This document shows, in pieces, positions 17,987 to 27,116 of a stretch of 59,685 bases of DNA (position 1 is the stretch's first letter; each line of letters begins with the position of its first letter). The stretch covers positions 56,398-116,082 of the forward strand of contig DLAA01000021.1 of NCBI GenBank assembly GCA_002493835.1, given 5' to 3'. This stretch comes from Lachnospiraceae bacterium UBA7060. Its GTDB lineage: Bacteria > Bacillota > Clostridia > Lachnospirales > Lachnospiraceae. Position numbers and translations under genes: made by a program. Under the pieces are notes generated by a model. It saw only the letters and a list, made by a program, of their open reading frames with translations. It was not told the DNA's origin and did not search any database.

Positions 17987-19696
17987 TTATTCTACATACC
18001 CAAAACCCAAAATAGTAAACTCCTTGTCCTCATCGCCAGGCGCCATCTGCACCTTGACAACATGACGTCTAGTCTCTTTCTCCTGCAGCAGAATCACCGG
18101 ATTGCAGTGAATCCAGCCGTTTATCTTAGGATCTGCCGTAAGCTTCTTCTCACCGTCCACGAAAACCTCTGCCTTTCCAGCACTGACCTCTCCGGAATCT
18201 TTGAAAATAAGCAAAAGCGCCCTGCAGCGAATCTCCAGACAAAACGGATCCAATCCGCCTTCTCCCCTGCGATACATCCAATTATAAGGAAACTCAGGTG
18301 TGCAGGCAAGAGCTTCATCCATCTCCACCTCCTGCAGTTCCACATCCGAAAAACAGAAACTCCCACAGGAAACGCCGGCCCCCGACGGTATCTCCTTTTT
18401 GTCCAGCAGCTTCACCCGTTCAAAATCTGCCCCGATCACGGGCTCCGGAAGTCCCTTCTCTATGATACCTTCCTCCCCGGCATATTCCCTGTCCACCGCC
18501 TGTTTAAAAAAGTAAGTCAGGCAGTCAGCCATAATTGTGTGTCCGACATTGGTGGGGTGAAACATGTCATAGAAAAACTGATTTTTGGAGAGCACCCTGC
18601 CCTGCCCTGGTTTCAATCGAAACTGCGGGGTCACCGCATCCATCACACTGACCATGGGCAGGCGGTAGCGCTCCCCCACCACCCGAAGCCGTTCCTGTAA
18701 GTTCCAGTCATTTGCAAAAACCGAAAACAAAAGCACCACTGCTGGGCGCTCAGGCAGCGTTAAAATCTTGCGCACCAAGCTCTCATAGCAGTTTCCTTTC
18801 GTCTCGTCCCCGTCATCATTTACCCCAAACTCCACCACAACGATATCCGGTTTCTCTCTGCCGTCCCGCAGGACATCCCTCTCAAACCGGATCATGCCAA
18901 GCTCAGAGGGCGTACCGCCCACTCCTGCCTTTACAAAACGCACATTCTCTCCCGCCTCGGATACCCGTACAAAACTGTGGTAGGATTTATAGGCATAACA
19001 CTCCGTATTGATCGGTGCCGCACCTGCTCCCTGGGTGATAGAGCCTCCTATGTAAGCAATGGTCACCGGCTCGCCGTTTTTTGCCTTCCGCATGGCTTTC
19101 TGAACTCTCCCAATGTCTCCCATGTCCATAAGGGAACGCGCTATCATCTGCTGATATGCCGCTTTAGATAAGTCAATCTCCTCCTCCTTATCGATTTCCG
19201 GCGCCTGATAGCCATCCTGCAGAAAAAAGCGGACATCGGCGGTGGCTAAAAGCTCAGGTTTATCAAAGATAAACAGCATCTGTCCCGGCTCTTTGTCGTC
19301 CTCGCGCCACTGCTTTTCGGAAAGCGCAATTCTCACCTCCGCACCGTCTGTGCGAAGAGGACAGCGCAGCAAAGTTCCGCCGCCCAGCCGGTCCCGCTCC
19401 CCATACATTTGAAACACAAACTCCACGTTCTGCGTCGTATCCTCCGCCGTCACGCTTACCCCGATACTGTGTACCAGCTTCCGGAATCCGGCGGTATCCT
19501 GCAGCAGTGCGAGGATCTTATCATCCGTGATATTTCCAGCCACCCTCGCACTGTTTTCCAACCTTCCCATATCCTCATAAATATACTGAATGCCCCGGCC
19601 ATCATGCTGCCGTGCTCCGAAAATTTCCTTCTCCCGCATCACATAAAAGTACGGTCTTTTCTTTTCCGGATCTTTTGGTGCTGTCGGTCCTTTCAT
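17987..19696 (-). CDS. SGNH/GDSL-type carbohydrate esterase
   Basis: This protein of about 569 residues has a beta-rich N-terminal region of about 180 residues. An SGNH hydrolase domain follows, with block I AYIGGSITQGAGAAP (Ser nucleophile), the conserved Gly in AGVGGTPSELG, Asn in VEFGVNDDG and the catalytic DxxH in FHPTNVGH. A C-terminal beta-rich domain may bind carbohydrate. The setting among GH43 and GH3 genes suggests it removes acetyl groups from a hemicellulose. There is no export signal, so it acts in the cytoplasm on imported oligosaccharides. The start at 19696 has GGGGG nine bases upstream; longer starts overlap GH43. Confidence 0.8.
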   Translation of the reverse strand: MKGPTAPKDPEKKRPYFYVMREKEIFGARQHDGRGIQYIYEDMGRLENSARVAGNITDDKILALLQDTAGFRKLVHSIGVSVTAEDTTQNVEFVFQMYGERDRLGGGTLLRCPLRTDGAEVRIALSEKQWREDDKEPGQMLFIFDKPELLATADVRFFLQDGYQAPEIDKEEEIDLSKAAYQQMIARSLMDMGDIGRVQKAMRKAKNGEPVTIAYIGGSITQGAGAAPINTECYAYKSYHSFVRVSEAGENVRFVKAGVGGTPSELGMIRFERDVLRDGREKPDIVVVEFGVNDDGDETKGNCYESLVRKILTLPERPAVVLLFSVFANDWNLQERLRVVGERYRLPMVSVMDAVTPQFRLKPGQGRVLSKNQFFYDMFHPTNVGHTIMADCLTYFFKQAVDREYAGEEGIIEKGLPEPVIGADFERVKLLDKKEIPSGAGVSCGSFCFSDVELQEVEMDEALACTPEFPYNWMYRRGEGGLDPFCLEIRCRALLLIFKDSGEVSAGKAEVFVDGEKKLTADPKINGWIHCNPVILLQEKETRRHVVKVQMAPGDEDKEFTILGFGYVE

Positions 19697-19710
19697 CTCT
19701 CTAACCCCCA

Positions 19711-21297
19711 TTATTTTATTGTATTCCATTGTTCCGCATCATACAAAAAACTTCTATATATAATGTCCGGATCCGTCTCACATCCGCCCGCCGCATACAG
19801 ACCCACCGTGCAGCCCGCGAAGCCGCCTGCCGTCTCCGTAGAAAGGCTGCGGATGTCCACTTCTCTCAGCACTGCCGCCTCCCCGCAGCCGCCGTATGCT
19901 TCCACAGCCGCCGCAATGCCTCTGACTTCCAGCGTCAGTCTGACAGCTGCCCTGTGATCTGTCTGATTCACAGATACAGACTCTTTGGCAAGCAGATGAT
20001 CGATCCCTTTCTCGCACAGGTACACCCGCAGAACAATTTCCTCTGTCCCTTTCGGCCTGATCAGAGCCAGCCGCAAATGATACTCGTTATTCTGCAGCAG
20101 GGCAATACCTGTCTCTCCGTCACTGACCGGAAGATCCAAGACCGCCTCCGCCCGGAAACAGTGATGCCTTTGTCTCAGTCCAAGATAAACCGGGGATGCC
20201 TTCCGGGTCAGTAAACAGCCTCCGTAAGCCAGCCGCAGCCCCTCACCGGAACACAGCCTATATTTGCTCCGGTCAGGGTTTCGTAAAAACAAAAATGCCG
20301 CATCCAGTCGTTTCATCTCTCCAAACCGATAACATTTCCTGCCATCAAACTCCGCTTTCTCCATCTCCCAAACCGCAAGCCCTGTCCTCACCTCACTGGT
20401 GAGCCTGCCGACACCCGGATTAACCACAGGCCAGTCATTTTCCCAGACCACTCTGGCCAAAAAAGTTTCCCGGCCCAAAGTGGTACAGCCCTCCAACGGC
20501 CGAGTCGCCAAAAGCACCATATACCACTCTCCTGACGGCGTCTCCACCAGATCGCCGTGACCCACACACTGGATCGGATAAGACTGCCCCAAATGCCTGT
20601 GCGTCAAAATCGGGTTACAGGGATTGTTCTCATAGGGCCCAAGAATGCTGCGGCTTCTGCACACCGCCACGGCATGATGGGACTCTGTCCCGCCCTCGGC
20701 ATAAAGGATGTAATAATAGCCGTTTTTCTTGTACAGATGAGGACCCTCCGGCCAGACGACACGGCGCATCGCGCCATGCCAGACATCCTTCGCCTTCCCT
20801 ATAAGACGCATCGTTTTCAAATCCAGTTCCTGAATCCAAAGATACCAGTCCCCGTCATATCGACAGCCTTCCGGATTCGGATGTGTGCCAATATAATAGC
20901 AGCTTCCGTCATCATCAAAAAACAAGCTGGGGTCAATCCCCGCCGCACCCTCCAGATAGTATGGCTCTGACCAGGGACCCGCCGGATCAGCAGCCGTCAC
21001 AATAAAGCTTCCTCCTCCGGACACATTGGTACATGCCACATAAAATGTGCCCTCATCATACCGTATCGAAGGAGCAAACAAGCCTTCCGAATGGCCGCAG
21101 CCATACAGCGGAAGCTGCGATTCCCGTTCCATCACATTCCCTATCTGCTCCCAGTGCGCCAAATCCCGGCTGTGCCAGACAGGAATACCCGGGAAATAGG
21201 AAAAAGTAGAATTGACCAGATAAAAGTCATGTCCCACCGCACAGATTGACGGGTCCGGATAAAATCCTGCCAGAATCGGATTTTTCGCAAGCGCCAT
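19711..21297 (-). CDS. Glycoside hydrolase family 43 (beta-xylosidase/alpha-L-arabinofuranosidase type)
   Basis: The 528-residue protein has a five-bladed GH43 catalytic domain at the N-terminus. The segment AGFYPDPSIC supplies the general-base Asp15, and GIDPSLFFDDDG and WPEGPHLYKKNGYYY supply the other two acidic residues. A C-terminal beta-sandwich of about 200 residues is typical of the xylosidase subfamilies. A perfect GGAGGTGAT fixes the start at 21297. No signal peptide is present, so it trims imported oligosaccharides in the cytoplasm. Substrate is most likely xylo- or arabino-oligosaccharide. Confidence 0.92.
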   Translation of the reverse strand: MALAKNPILAGFYPDPSICAVGHDFYLVNSTFSYFPGIPVWHSRDLAHWEQIGNVMERESQLPLYGCGHSEGLFAPSIRYDEGTFYVACTNVSGGGSFIVTAADPAGPWSEPYYLEGAAGIDPSLFFDDDGSCYYIGTHPNPEGCRYDGDWYLWIQELDLKTMRLIGKAKDVWHGAMRRVVWPEGPHLYKKNGYYYILYAEGGTESHHAVAVCRSRSILGPYENNPCNPILTHRHLGQSYPIQCVGHGDLVETPSGEWYMVLLATRPLEGCTTLGRETFLARVVWENDWPVVNPGVGRLTSEVRTGLAVWEMEKAEFDGRKCYRFGEMKRLDAAFLFLRNPDRSKYRLCSGEGLRLAYGGCLLTRKASPVYLGLRQRHHCFRAEAVLDLPVSDGETGIALLQNNEYHLRLALIRPKGTEEIVLRVYLCEKGIDHLLAKESVSVNQTDHRAAVRLTLEVRGIAAAVEAYGGCGEAAVLREVDIRSLSTETAGGFAGCTVGLYAAGGCETDPDIIYRSFLYDAEQWNTIK

Positions 21298-21397
21298 TTT
21301 TATCACCTCCATTTTATCATATCCGCTTTCACTCGGATAGTACAAATCGAGCTTTGCCCGATTGTCGATAGATTGCCATCTTCCCTTTAAAATAGGC

Positions 21398-21424
21398 GGA
21401 CGCAGACTGTAATTGTCTGCGTCC
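21398..21424 (-). terminator. Ten-base-pair hairpin between GH3 and GH43 genes
   Basis: GGACGCAGAC (21398-21407) pairs perfectly with GTCTGCGTCC (21415-21424) over a 7-base loop. The hairpin starts inside the 140-bp gap just after the GH3 stop. The T-run after it on the minus strand is poor (CTATTTT), so it may be a partial terminator or an RNA-stability element that tunes expression between the two genes. Confidence 0.4.
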
Positions 21425-21437
21425 ATCCGACATATCG

Positions 21438-23552
21438 TTATGATGAAAATTCCACCGAGAGCTCCACGCTCTCCTTTCCAGAGAGAATTGCCGTTCTTCG
21501 ATCAGGCTGGCCTGTTCCCACATAGAGCAGACAGCGACGGCTGCCCCTCACGTACTCGCCCATCTCGTCCACCACTAGAAAAGCTTCTCCAGACACCTTT
21601 ATCTCGACTTCCCTGCATTCTCCCGCCTGGAGAGCAACACGCTGGAAAGCACATAGGCTGTGATTCGGTACTGCATACGGCGACTCCGGATCCTTCACAT
21701 AAACCTGAATCACATCCTCCGTCGCAGTCTTTCCCACATTGTGCACTTTTGCACGCACCAGCACATCTGACTCTTCTTCGTCTCCATGGATCACAGACGC
21801 GCTTTCCACTCTCACATCTCCGTAGGTCAATCCATAGCCAAAAGGATAGAGCGCCTCCCCTTCCATATAGCGGTAGGTCCTCCCCTTCATACTATAGTCC
21901 TCAAAAGCAGGCAGCCCCTCCAGAGAACGATAGAAGGTTACTGGAAGCTTCCCTGAAGGAGAACAATCTCCAAATAAGATATCTGCCACTGCCTTTCCCC
22001 CTCTCGCACCAGGGTACCAGAGCTGCAAAACCGCTGCCGCCTTCTCCTGCGCTTCCGAAAGATCTATCGCGCTTCCCGCCATCAAGCATACGATCACAGG
22101 CCTGCCTACGGCAAGTACCGCATCCATCAGCTTTCTTTGCGGCGCAGGAAGAGCAAGATCCTTCTTATCCCCGGAGGCATAACTGTTGCCGGTGTCTCCC
22201 TCCTCGCCTTCCAGTGTCTCGTTTAACCCCACGCAGAGCACCACCACATCACTGTGCTTTGCCACTGTGACCGCCTCTGCAATCCGGTCATTCTCCCGTG
22301 CCAAATGCTCCACCCGGTCTTCAAAAAGATGGGACCCCTCCGAATACAAAACTCTTCCATTACGGCCGACTTTATCCTGAATTCCTTCCAAAACCGTTAT
22401 GTACCTTGAAGAAGTTCCGTGATAGTTTCCGATCAATGCCTCTCTGCTGTTGGCGTTTGGCCCGATCACCCCGATGCACTGCCCCTCTTTCACTTCAAGA
22501 GGCAATACGCCCTCATTTTTTAAAAGTACTACAGACTCCCTTGTCATCCGCTCCGCTACCAACAAGTGCTCCTCACATTCCACCTTTTCATAAGGAATGT
22601 CGTCATACTCGGTCTCCTCAAACAACCCCAGCAGATATCTAGTTGTAAAAACCCGTACAGCGGATTCCGTGATCTCCTCCTCCGTCACCAGTCCCTGCTC
22701 CAAAGCCTTCAACAGGTACTGGTAAGTCACGCCGCAGTTGATATCGCATCCTGCCTTCAACGCCATTGCCGCCGATTCTTCCATAGTATGGGTCACCATA
22801 TGGTTCTCATGAAAATCTTTGATCGCCCAGCAATCCGACACAAAATGTCCCGTAAACCCCCACGTTTTGCGGAGAATATCCTGTATTAATGTTTTGCTGC
22901 CACAGCAGGGTTCCCCGTTGGTCCGGTTGTAAGCACCCATCACTGCCTCCACGCCCGCTTCCTGCACGCAGGCGCGAAAAGCAGGCAGATATGTTTCCGT
23001 CATATCCTTTTTAGAGGCAATCGCATTGAATTCATGCCGCACCGCCTCCGGCCCGGAATGCACCGCAAAATGTTTCGCACAAGCGGCGGTCTTTAATCTG
23101 TCTCCATCTCCCTGCAATCCTTCCACATAGGCTACGCCCATTCTGGAGGCAAGGTATGGGTCTTCCCCAAAGGTTTCCTGTCCCCTGCCCCATCTGGGAT
23201 CCCTGAAAATATTGACGTTGGGCGCCCAGAAGGTCAACCCTTTATAGATATCCCTGTCGTTTTCCGCCACATTGGCGTTATATTTCGCACGCCCCTCCGT
23301 AGCCGCCACGTCTCCCGCCTCGCGCAGAAGCGCTTCGTCAAAAGCAGCCGCCATGCCGATAGCCTGAGGAAAACTCGTCGCCGCTCCCTGCCTGGCCACA
23401 CCGTGCAGCGCTTCCCCCCACCAGTTATACGCCGGTACACCAAGCCGCTTAATAGCAGGCGCATCATAGCGCAGTTGGGAAGCGCGCTCTTCTATTGTCA
23501 TCTGACTCACCAAAGCCTCTGCCAGTTTTCTTGCCCTCTCATGATTTACCAT
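21438..23552 (-). CDS. Glycoside hydrolase family 3 (beta-xylosidase/beta-glucosidase type)
   Basis: The 704-residue protein has the GH3 TIM-barrel with YNWWGEALHG, KHFAVHSGPE (Lys160-His161) and the nucleophile Asp240 in FVSDCWAI. The alpha/beta sandwich and a C-terminal fibronectin-type III-like domain follow. The YNWWGEALHGV wording and order of motifs resemble bacterial and plant-like beta-xylosidases. It has no signal peptide, so it is cytoplasmic. It stands directly downstream of the sugar permeases, in line with hydrolysis of imported oligosaccharides. Confidence 0.93.
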   Translation of the reverse strand: MVNHERARKLAEALVSQMTIEERASQLRYDAPAIKRLGVPAYNWWGEALHGVARQGAATSFPQAIGMAAAFDEALLREAGDVAATEGRAKYNANVAENDRDIYKGLTFWAPNVNIFRDPRWGRGQETFGEDPYLASRMGVAYVEGLQGDGDRLKTAACAKHFAVHSGPEAVRHEFNAIASKKDMTETYLPAFRACVQEAGVEAVMGAYNRTNGEPCCGSKTLIQDILRKTWGFTGHFVSDCWAIKDFHENHMVTHTMEESAAMALKAGCDINCGVTYQYLLKALEQGLVTEEEITESAVRVFTTRYLLGLFEETEYDDIPYEKVECEEHLLVAERMTRESVVLLKNEGVLPLEVKEGQCIGVIGPNANSREALIGNYHGTSSRYITVLEGIQDKVGRNGRVLYSEGSHLFEDRVEHLARENDRIAEAVTVAKHSDVVVLCVGLNETLEGEEGDTGNSYASGDKKDLALPAPQRKLMDAVLAVGRPVIVCLMAGSAIDLSEAQEKAAAVLQLWYPGARGGKAVADILFGDCSPSGKLPVTFYRSLEGLPAFEDYSMKGRTYRYMEGEALYPFGYGLTYGDVRVESASVIHGDEEESDVLVRAKVHNVGKTATEDVIQVYVKDPESPYAVPNHSLCAFQRVALQAGECREVEIKVSGEAFLVVDEMGEYVRGSRRCLLYVGTGQPDRRTAILSGKESVELSVEFSS

Positions 23553-23584
23553 CTTTTTATTTCCTTTCGCCTCTACCCTTCGTT

Positions 23585-24427
23585 TTAACCTTTCACTGCA
23601 CCCGCCGTCAAACCGTCTACAATTTGATTACTAAACATACAGTATACAATAATGGTCGGTATAATTGCAATAACGATGGCCGCAAACATCTGCGAGTAAT
23701 TCGTATTATAAGGCCCTACAAATTTTGACAGAGATACCGGAAGCGTCTTTTTGGAATCCTCGGAAATAAACACCATCGCCAAAAGCAGCTCGTTCCAGTT
23801 CGCAACAAAAGTCATTAAACCCGTCACGAAAAGTCCTGTCCGGGACAAAGGCAGCGCAATGTGAGTGAAAGATCTGTAAATAGAGCAGCCGTCAATACAG
23901 GCAGACTCAAACAGCTCATTGGGCAGACTTTGGAAAAATCCTGTCATAATAAAAATCGTGATTGGCAAAGACAGCGTCAGGTAAGGCAGAATCAGTCCTG
24001 TCAGGCTGTTTGTCAGATGCATTCTGGAAAATCTGGTAAACACCGGAATCAAAATACAATGCACCGGTATCATCATGCCCGTCAGGAAATAGGTCATCAT
24101 CGCTCCGGATAATTTCCACTTCAGCCTGCCAATAGCAAAAGCTGCCATAGAACCCACAAGCAGACACAAAATTAAGGTGACGCCGCAGACTATAGCCGAG
24201 TTCAGGGTCGCCACACCCAGCCTGCCTGCCGTCCATGCAAAGCTATAATTTTCAAACATCAGATGTTCCGGCATCGCCCACGGAGAGACAAACAAAGTTT
24301 TGTCATCTTTTAACGATACATAGATCACCCACAGAAGAGGCAGCAAATAGACAACCGCCAGAACAGACAATAATATGTATATGATTGTAGTTGAAACTTT
24401 CCATTTTCCTTTTCCCGCTTTATTCAT
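23585..24427 (-). CDS. Carbohydrate ABC transporter permease, MalG type
   Basis: The 280-residue protein has six predicted membrane helices and the CUT1 permease EAA loop with ESACIDGCSIYRSFTHIALPLSRTG. It forms the channel with the adjacent MalF-type subunit. The C-terminus AGAVKG is typical of MalG-like proteins. The genes are 14 bp apart. No ATPase gene is in the cluster, so a shared MsmK/UgpC-type ATPase encoded elsewhere probably drives it. Confidence 0.93.
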   Translation of the reverse strand: MNKAGKGKWKVSTTIIYILLSVLAVVYLLPLLWVIYVSLKDDKTLFVSPWAMPEHLMFENYSFAWTAGRLGVATLNSAIVCGVTLILCLLVGSMAAFAIGRLKWKLSGAMMTYFLTGMMIPVHCILIPVFTRFSRMHLTNSLTGLILPYLTLSLPITIFIMTGFFQSLPNELFESACIDGCSIYRSFTHIALPLSRTGLFVTGLMTFVANWNELLLAMVFISEDSKKTLPVSLSKFVGPYNTNYSQMFAAIVIAIIPTIIVYCMFSNQIVDGLTAGAVKG

Positions 24428-24441
24428 TCCCTGCTGCCTCC

Positions 24442-25329
24442 TTACATCTCATAATTGTCCACTTTGACAAATTTATTGATAATAAACGTCACGATCAGAC
24501 AAAGCACCAGAAGCACCGTGCCGATAGCGCTGGCATAACCGTATTTAAAGTATTTGAAACCCTGCTGATACAGATGCGTCGCCAGCACATCTGTCATATG
24601 GTTTGGCCCGCCCTCGGTCATGTTGAAAATCAAATCAAAGAACTTCAGGGCGCCGATGGCATTTAAGGACATGGCCGTAGCCACCATGGGACGGATCAAA
24701 GGCAGCGTAATATAGCGGAACGACTGCACCCTCGTACAGCCGTCTATGTAAGATGCCTCGTACAAAGAACTGCTGATCCCTGAAATCTGCGCCATATAGA
24801 GCATCATAGACTGGCCTACATACTGCCACAGGGCGACGGAGGCAATCACCCACATAGGAAGGATGATAAACCCCTTGGTATCCATCAGCCAGAGCGGTCC
24901 CTCTATGCCAAACTGTGCCAAGACCTGGTTGATACCCAGCTTCGGCGTAAAGACAAACATCCACAAAAGTCCCAGCGCCGCGGAGGAAAGCACGCAGGGC
25001 AGATAGTACACATTTTTGAAAAAATCACGGCCTTTTTTTATATTTGTTAACAACCCCGCTAAAACAAGTCCCGCGACCAACTGCGTCACTACTGAAAAGA
25101 TCAAGAAAAACATGGAGTTTTTCAAAGCAATTTTCATGGTTCTGTCTATGGTAAACAGTTGTTTATAGTTTTCAAAGCCGATAAATTTGGGCGCTGTCAA
25201 TGCATTGTACTCGCAGAACGAATAATAGACAGACTGGCAGATCGGAACAAACAAAACAAAGGTAAACAAAAGAAATGCCGGCGCAACAAATACAACAATC
25301 GCCTTTTTATCCCGTAAAAATTTATCCAT
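24442..25329 (-). CDS. Carbohydrate ABC transporter permease, MalF type
   Basis: The 295-residue protein has six predicted membrane helices and the EAA motif in YEASYIDGCTRVQSFRYITLP. It pairs with the MalG-type subunit downstream. The ATG at 25329 follows GGAGGTGTGT; a GTG two codons earlier overlaps the ribosome binding site and is less likely. It lies 75 bp after the binding protein. Confidence 0.93.
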   Translation of the reverse strand: MDKFLRDKKAIVVFVAPAFLLFTFVLFVPICQSVYYSFCEYNALTAPKFIGFENYKQLFTIDRTMKIALKNSMFFLIFSVVTQLVAGLVLAGLLTNIKKGRDFFKNVYYLPCVLSSAALGLLWMFVFTPKLGINQVLAQFGIEGPLWLMDTKGFIILPMWVIASVALWQYVGQSMMLYMAQISGISSSLYEASYIDGCTRVQSFRYITLPLIRPMVATAMSLNAIGALKFFDLIFNMTEGGPNHMTDVLATHLYQQGFKYFKYGYASAIGTVLLVLCLIVTFIINKFVKVDNYEM

Positions 25330-25404
25330 ACACACCTCCGAAATTTTAGAAAAATGCAGGATTGGATTCCTCCAATCCTGCGAAAAATGTTCTTACTTAT
25401 TTTA

Positions 25405-26766
25405 TTATTTATTCCAGACGTTATTCTTATAGAAGTCCTCCAAGGACGCAAGTCCTTCCTCCACAGGCGTTCCCAGATAAATGGAAACCATGGTATCGTC
25501 AAAGAACGCACCTGCCTCTGTAGTCGCCATGGACTCATTGTAGAAACCAAAAGTGGATTTTGCACTTCCAAATACATCCATCACGTACGCGAGCTGTGCA
25601 GGCGCTTTGGAAGCGTCATACTCTACTGTGGTTACCGGAATCTTACCACCGACCTCCGCAGTATACTTCTGTGCCGTATCATCAGTAAAATATTTCATAA
25701 ATGCGATCACCGCATCGGGATGAGTCGTCTTTGCACTCATAGCAAGGCTGTCAGACTTGGCAATGACTCTGCCATCCGTGCCAGGGAAGGCAAACACACC
25801 GCACTTGCTCTCAAAATCAGGATTGGAACCGTTGATCTGCGCAATCGCCCAGGAACCCTGAATCAGCATTGCCGCCTCTTCATTGTAGAAGTTTGCCGTC
25901 GCCACATCGTTGGTATCGCCTGCCGCCGTAGGCTGGAAGTATTTGGAAATCTCAACCAGCTTATTGGTAGCATTCACCACATTGCTGTCAAGCCAGGAAG
26001 CAGATCCGCTGTCAATGGCCGCCAAATCCACGCCCTCTGAATCACAGAGGTAACCGGCAAGCATAGACAAGCACCATGCAGTACCTGCGGAGATAGTGAG
26101 AGGAGTATAACCTGCTGCCTGCAGCTTCTCACAGGCATCCAACAATCCCTGCCAGTCGGTCGGCATCGTGGAAATCCCTGCCGCCTCAAACATTTCTGTA
26201 TTGTAGAACACGCACGCCGCCGCGATATTCAAAGGCACCGCATAAATCTTGCCGTCATAGGTCTGCTGGGAAAAAGCGCCCTCGCCGCCGTTGAAAGTAT
26301 CGATCCAGCCGTCAGCTTTCAGGTAATCCGTCAAATCTGCCGCAATACCGGGATCCACATACACATCCAAATTTGGACCGGGGCTTACGATAAAGCAGTC
26401 GGGCGTCTCTCCTGCCGCCACCAGCGCATTCAGCTTCGCATAATACTCCTCCAGATTCGTCGTTACCACATTTACATGATATTTACCCTCATAATCCTTG
26501 TTAAACCTCTCCACTGTATCGCGGTATCCTATGGAGATCAGATCTTCCGTAGCGTTCAAATCATCCCAGAACATCCAAGTAATCTCTTCCACATCTCCAC
26601 CTGCTGCAGGCGCCTGTGTTTCCGTCTCCGCCGCCGCAGTATCCTGACTTGCTCCCTCGTCAGCCGCAGGTGCCGGGGCTGACGTATCTCCACCGCCGCC
26701 GCAGCCAGCCAGCACAGACGCGATCATAGCTGTGCTGATTAAAACCGATAACATTCTCTTCTTCAT
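25405..26766 (-). CDS. Sugar-binding lipoprotein of a CUT1 ABC transporter
   Basis: The 453-residue protein has a lipoprotein signal with LAGC (Cys22) and a Gly/Ala/Thr/Glu-rich linker of about 40 residues. A family 1 extracellular solute-binding domain follows (FNKDYEGKYHVNVVTTNLEEYYAKLNALVA, then GETPDCFIVSPG). It captures the oligosaccharide outside the cell for the two permeases. It is the first gene of the leftward cluster and should be the most highly expressed. Confidence 0.93.
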   Translation of the reverse strand: MKKRMLSVLISTAMIASVLAGCGGGGDTSAPAPAADEGASQDTAAAETETQAPAAGGDVEEITWMFWDDLNATEDLISIGYRDTVERFNKDYEGKYHVNVVTTNLEEYYAKLNALVAAGETPDCFIVSPGPNLDVYVDPGIAADLTDYLKADGWIDTFNGGEGAFSQQTYDGKIYAVPLNIAAACVFYNTEMFEAAGISTMPTDWQGLLDACEKLQAAGYTPLTISAGTAWCLSMLAGYLCDSEGVDLAAIDSGSASWLDSNVVNATNKLVEISKYFQPTAAGDTNDVATANFYNEEAAMLIQGSWAIAQINGSNPDFESKCGVFAFPGTDGRVIAKSDSLAMSAKTTHPDAVIAFMKYFTDDTAQKYTAEVGGKIPVTTVEYDASKAPAQLAYVMDVFGSAKSTFGFYNESMATTEAGAFFDDTMVSIYLGTPVEEGLASLEDFYKNNVWNK

Positions 26767-26849
26767 GCCAATACCTCCCTCAAAAATAGATTCAACTTAC
26801 GGTCCGATTCTAATCTGAACCGGAAACTGCAATTCCTTGTTACAAATAC

Positions 26850-26912
26850 AGTATAGCAAGTAGATTCCCTATAATCTTTCTAATAATTGCTTTGTGTGTA
26901 TCAATAATTGCT
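26850..26912 (-). promoter_or_regulatory. Activator-dependent promoter of the glycan cluster with a 21-bp-spaced direct repeat
   Basis: On the minus strand an extended -10 TGC-TATACT lies at 26858-26850 without a recognisable -35. Just upstream the ten bases AGCAATTATT occur twice, at 26912-26903 and 26891-26882, exactly 21 bp apart, or two helical turns. This is the layout expected for a dimeric AraC-type activator site. The divergent AraC gene begins 350 bp from the cluster. The rest of the gap, 26913-27116, is AT-rich with no other clear element. Confidence 0.6.
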
Positions 26913-27116
26913 AGCATTTCAATTTTTGCTCTAAACATTTTATGTTTATTTTGACCCGTGCGTCTCTTCCACAGGCAATATTATGCCCAATATGATCGCT
27001 TTTTTCTCTTGTTTTTGTCATTTAAATAGAAAAAAGAAATAGCAATTTTTAGAAACAAAACAGCATCTTTTAGAACAAAAGACAATATTTTTGAAACAGA
27101 AAAGGTTGGTGCAGAT

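Noticed and set aside
17519..18700. A 393-codon rightward frame opposite the kinase and esterase genes
   Set aside because: Antisense to two confident genes, no ribosome binding site and no protein family signal.
21316..21345. TTGTAC-18-TATGAT promoter-like pair before the GH43 gene
   Set aside because: Transcription would begin inside the ribosome binding site of GH43, so it could not give a properly translated message.
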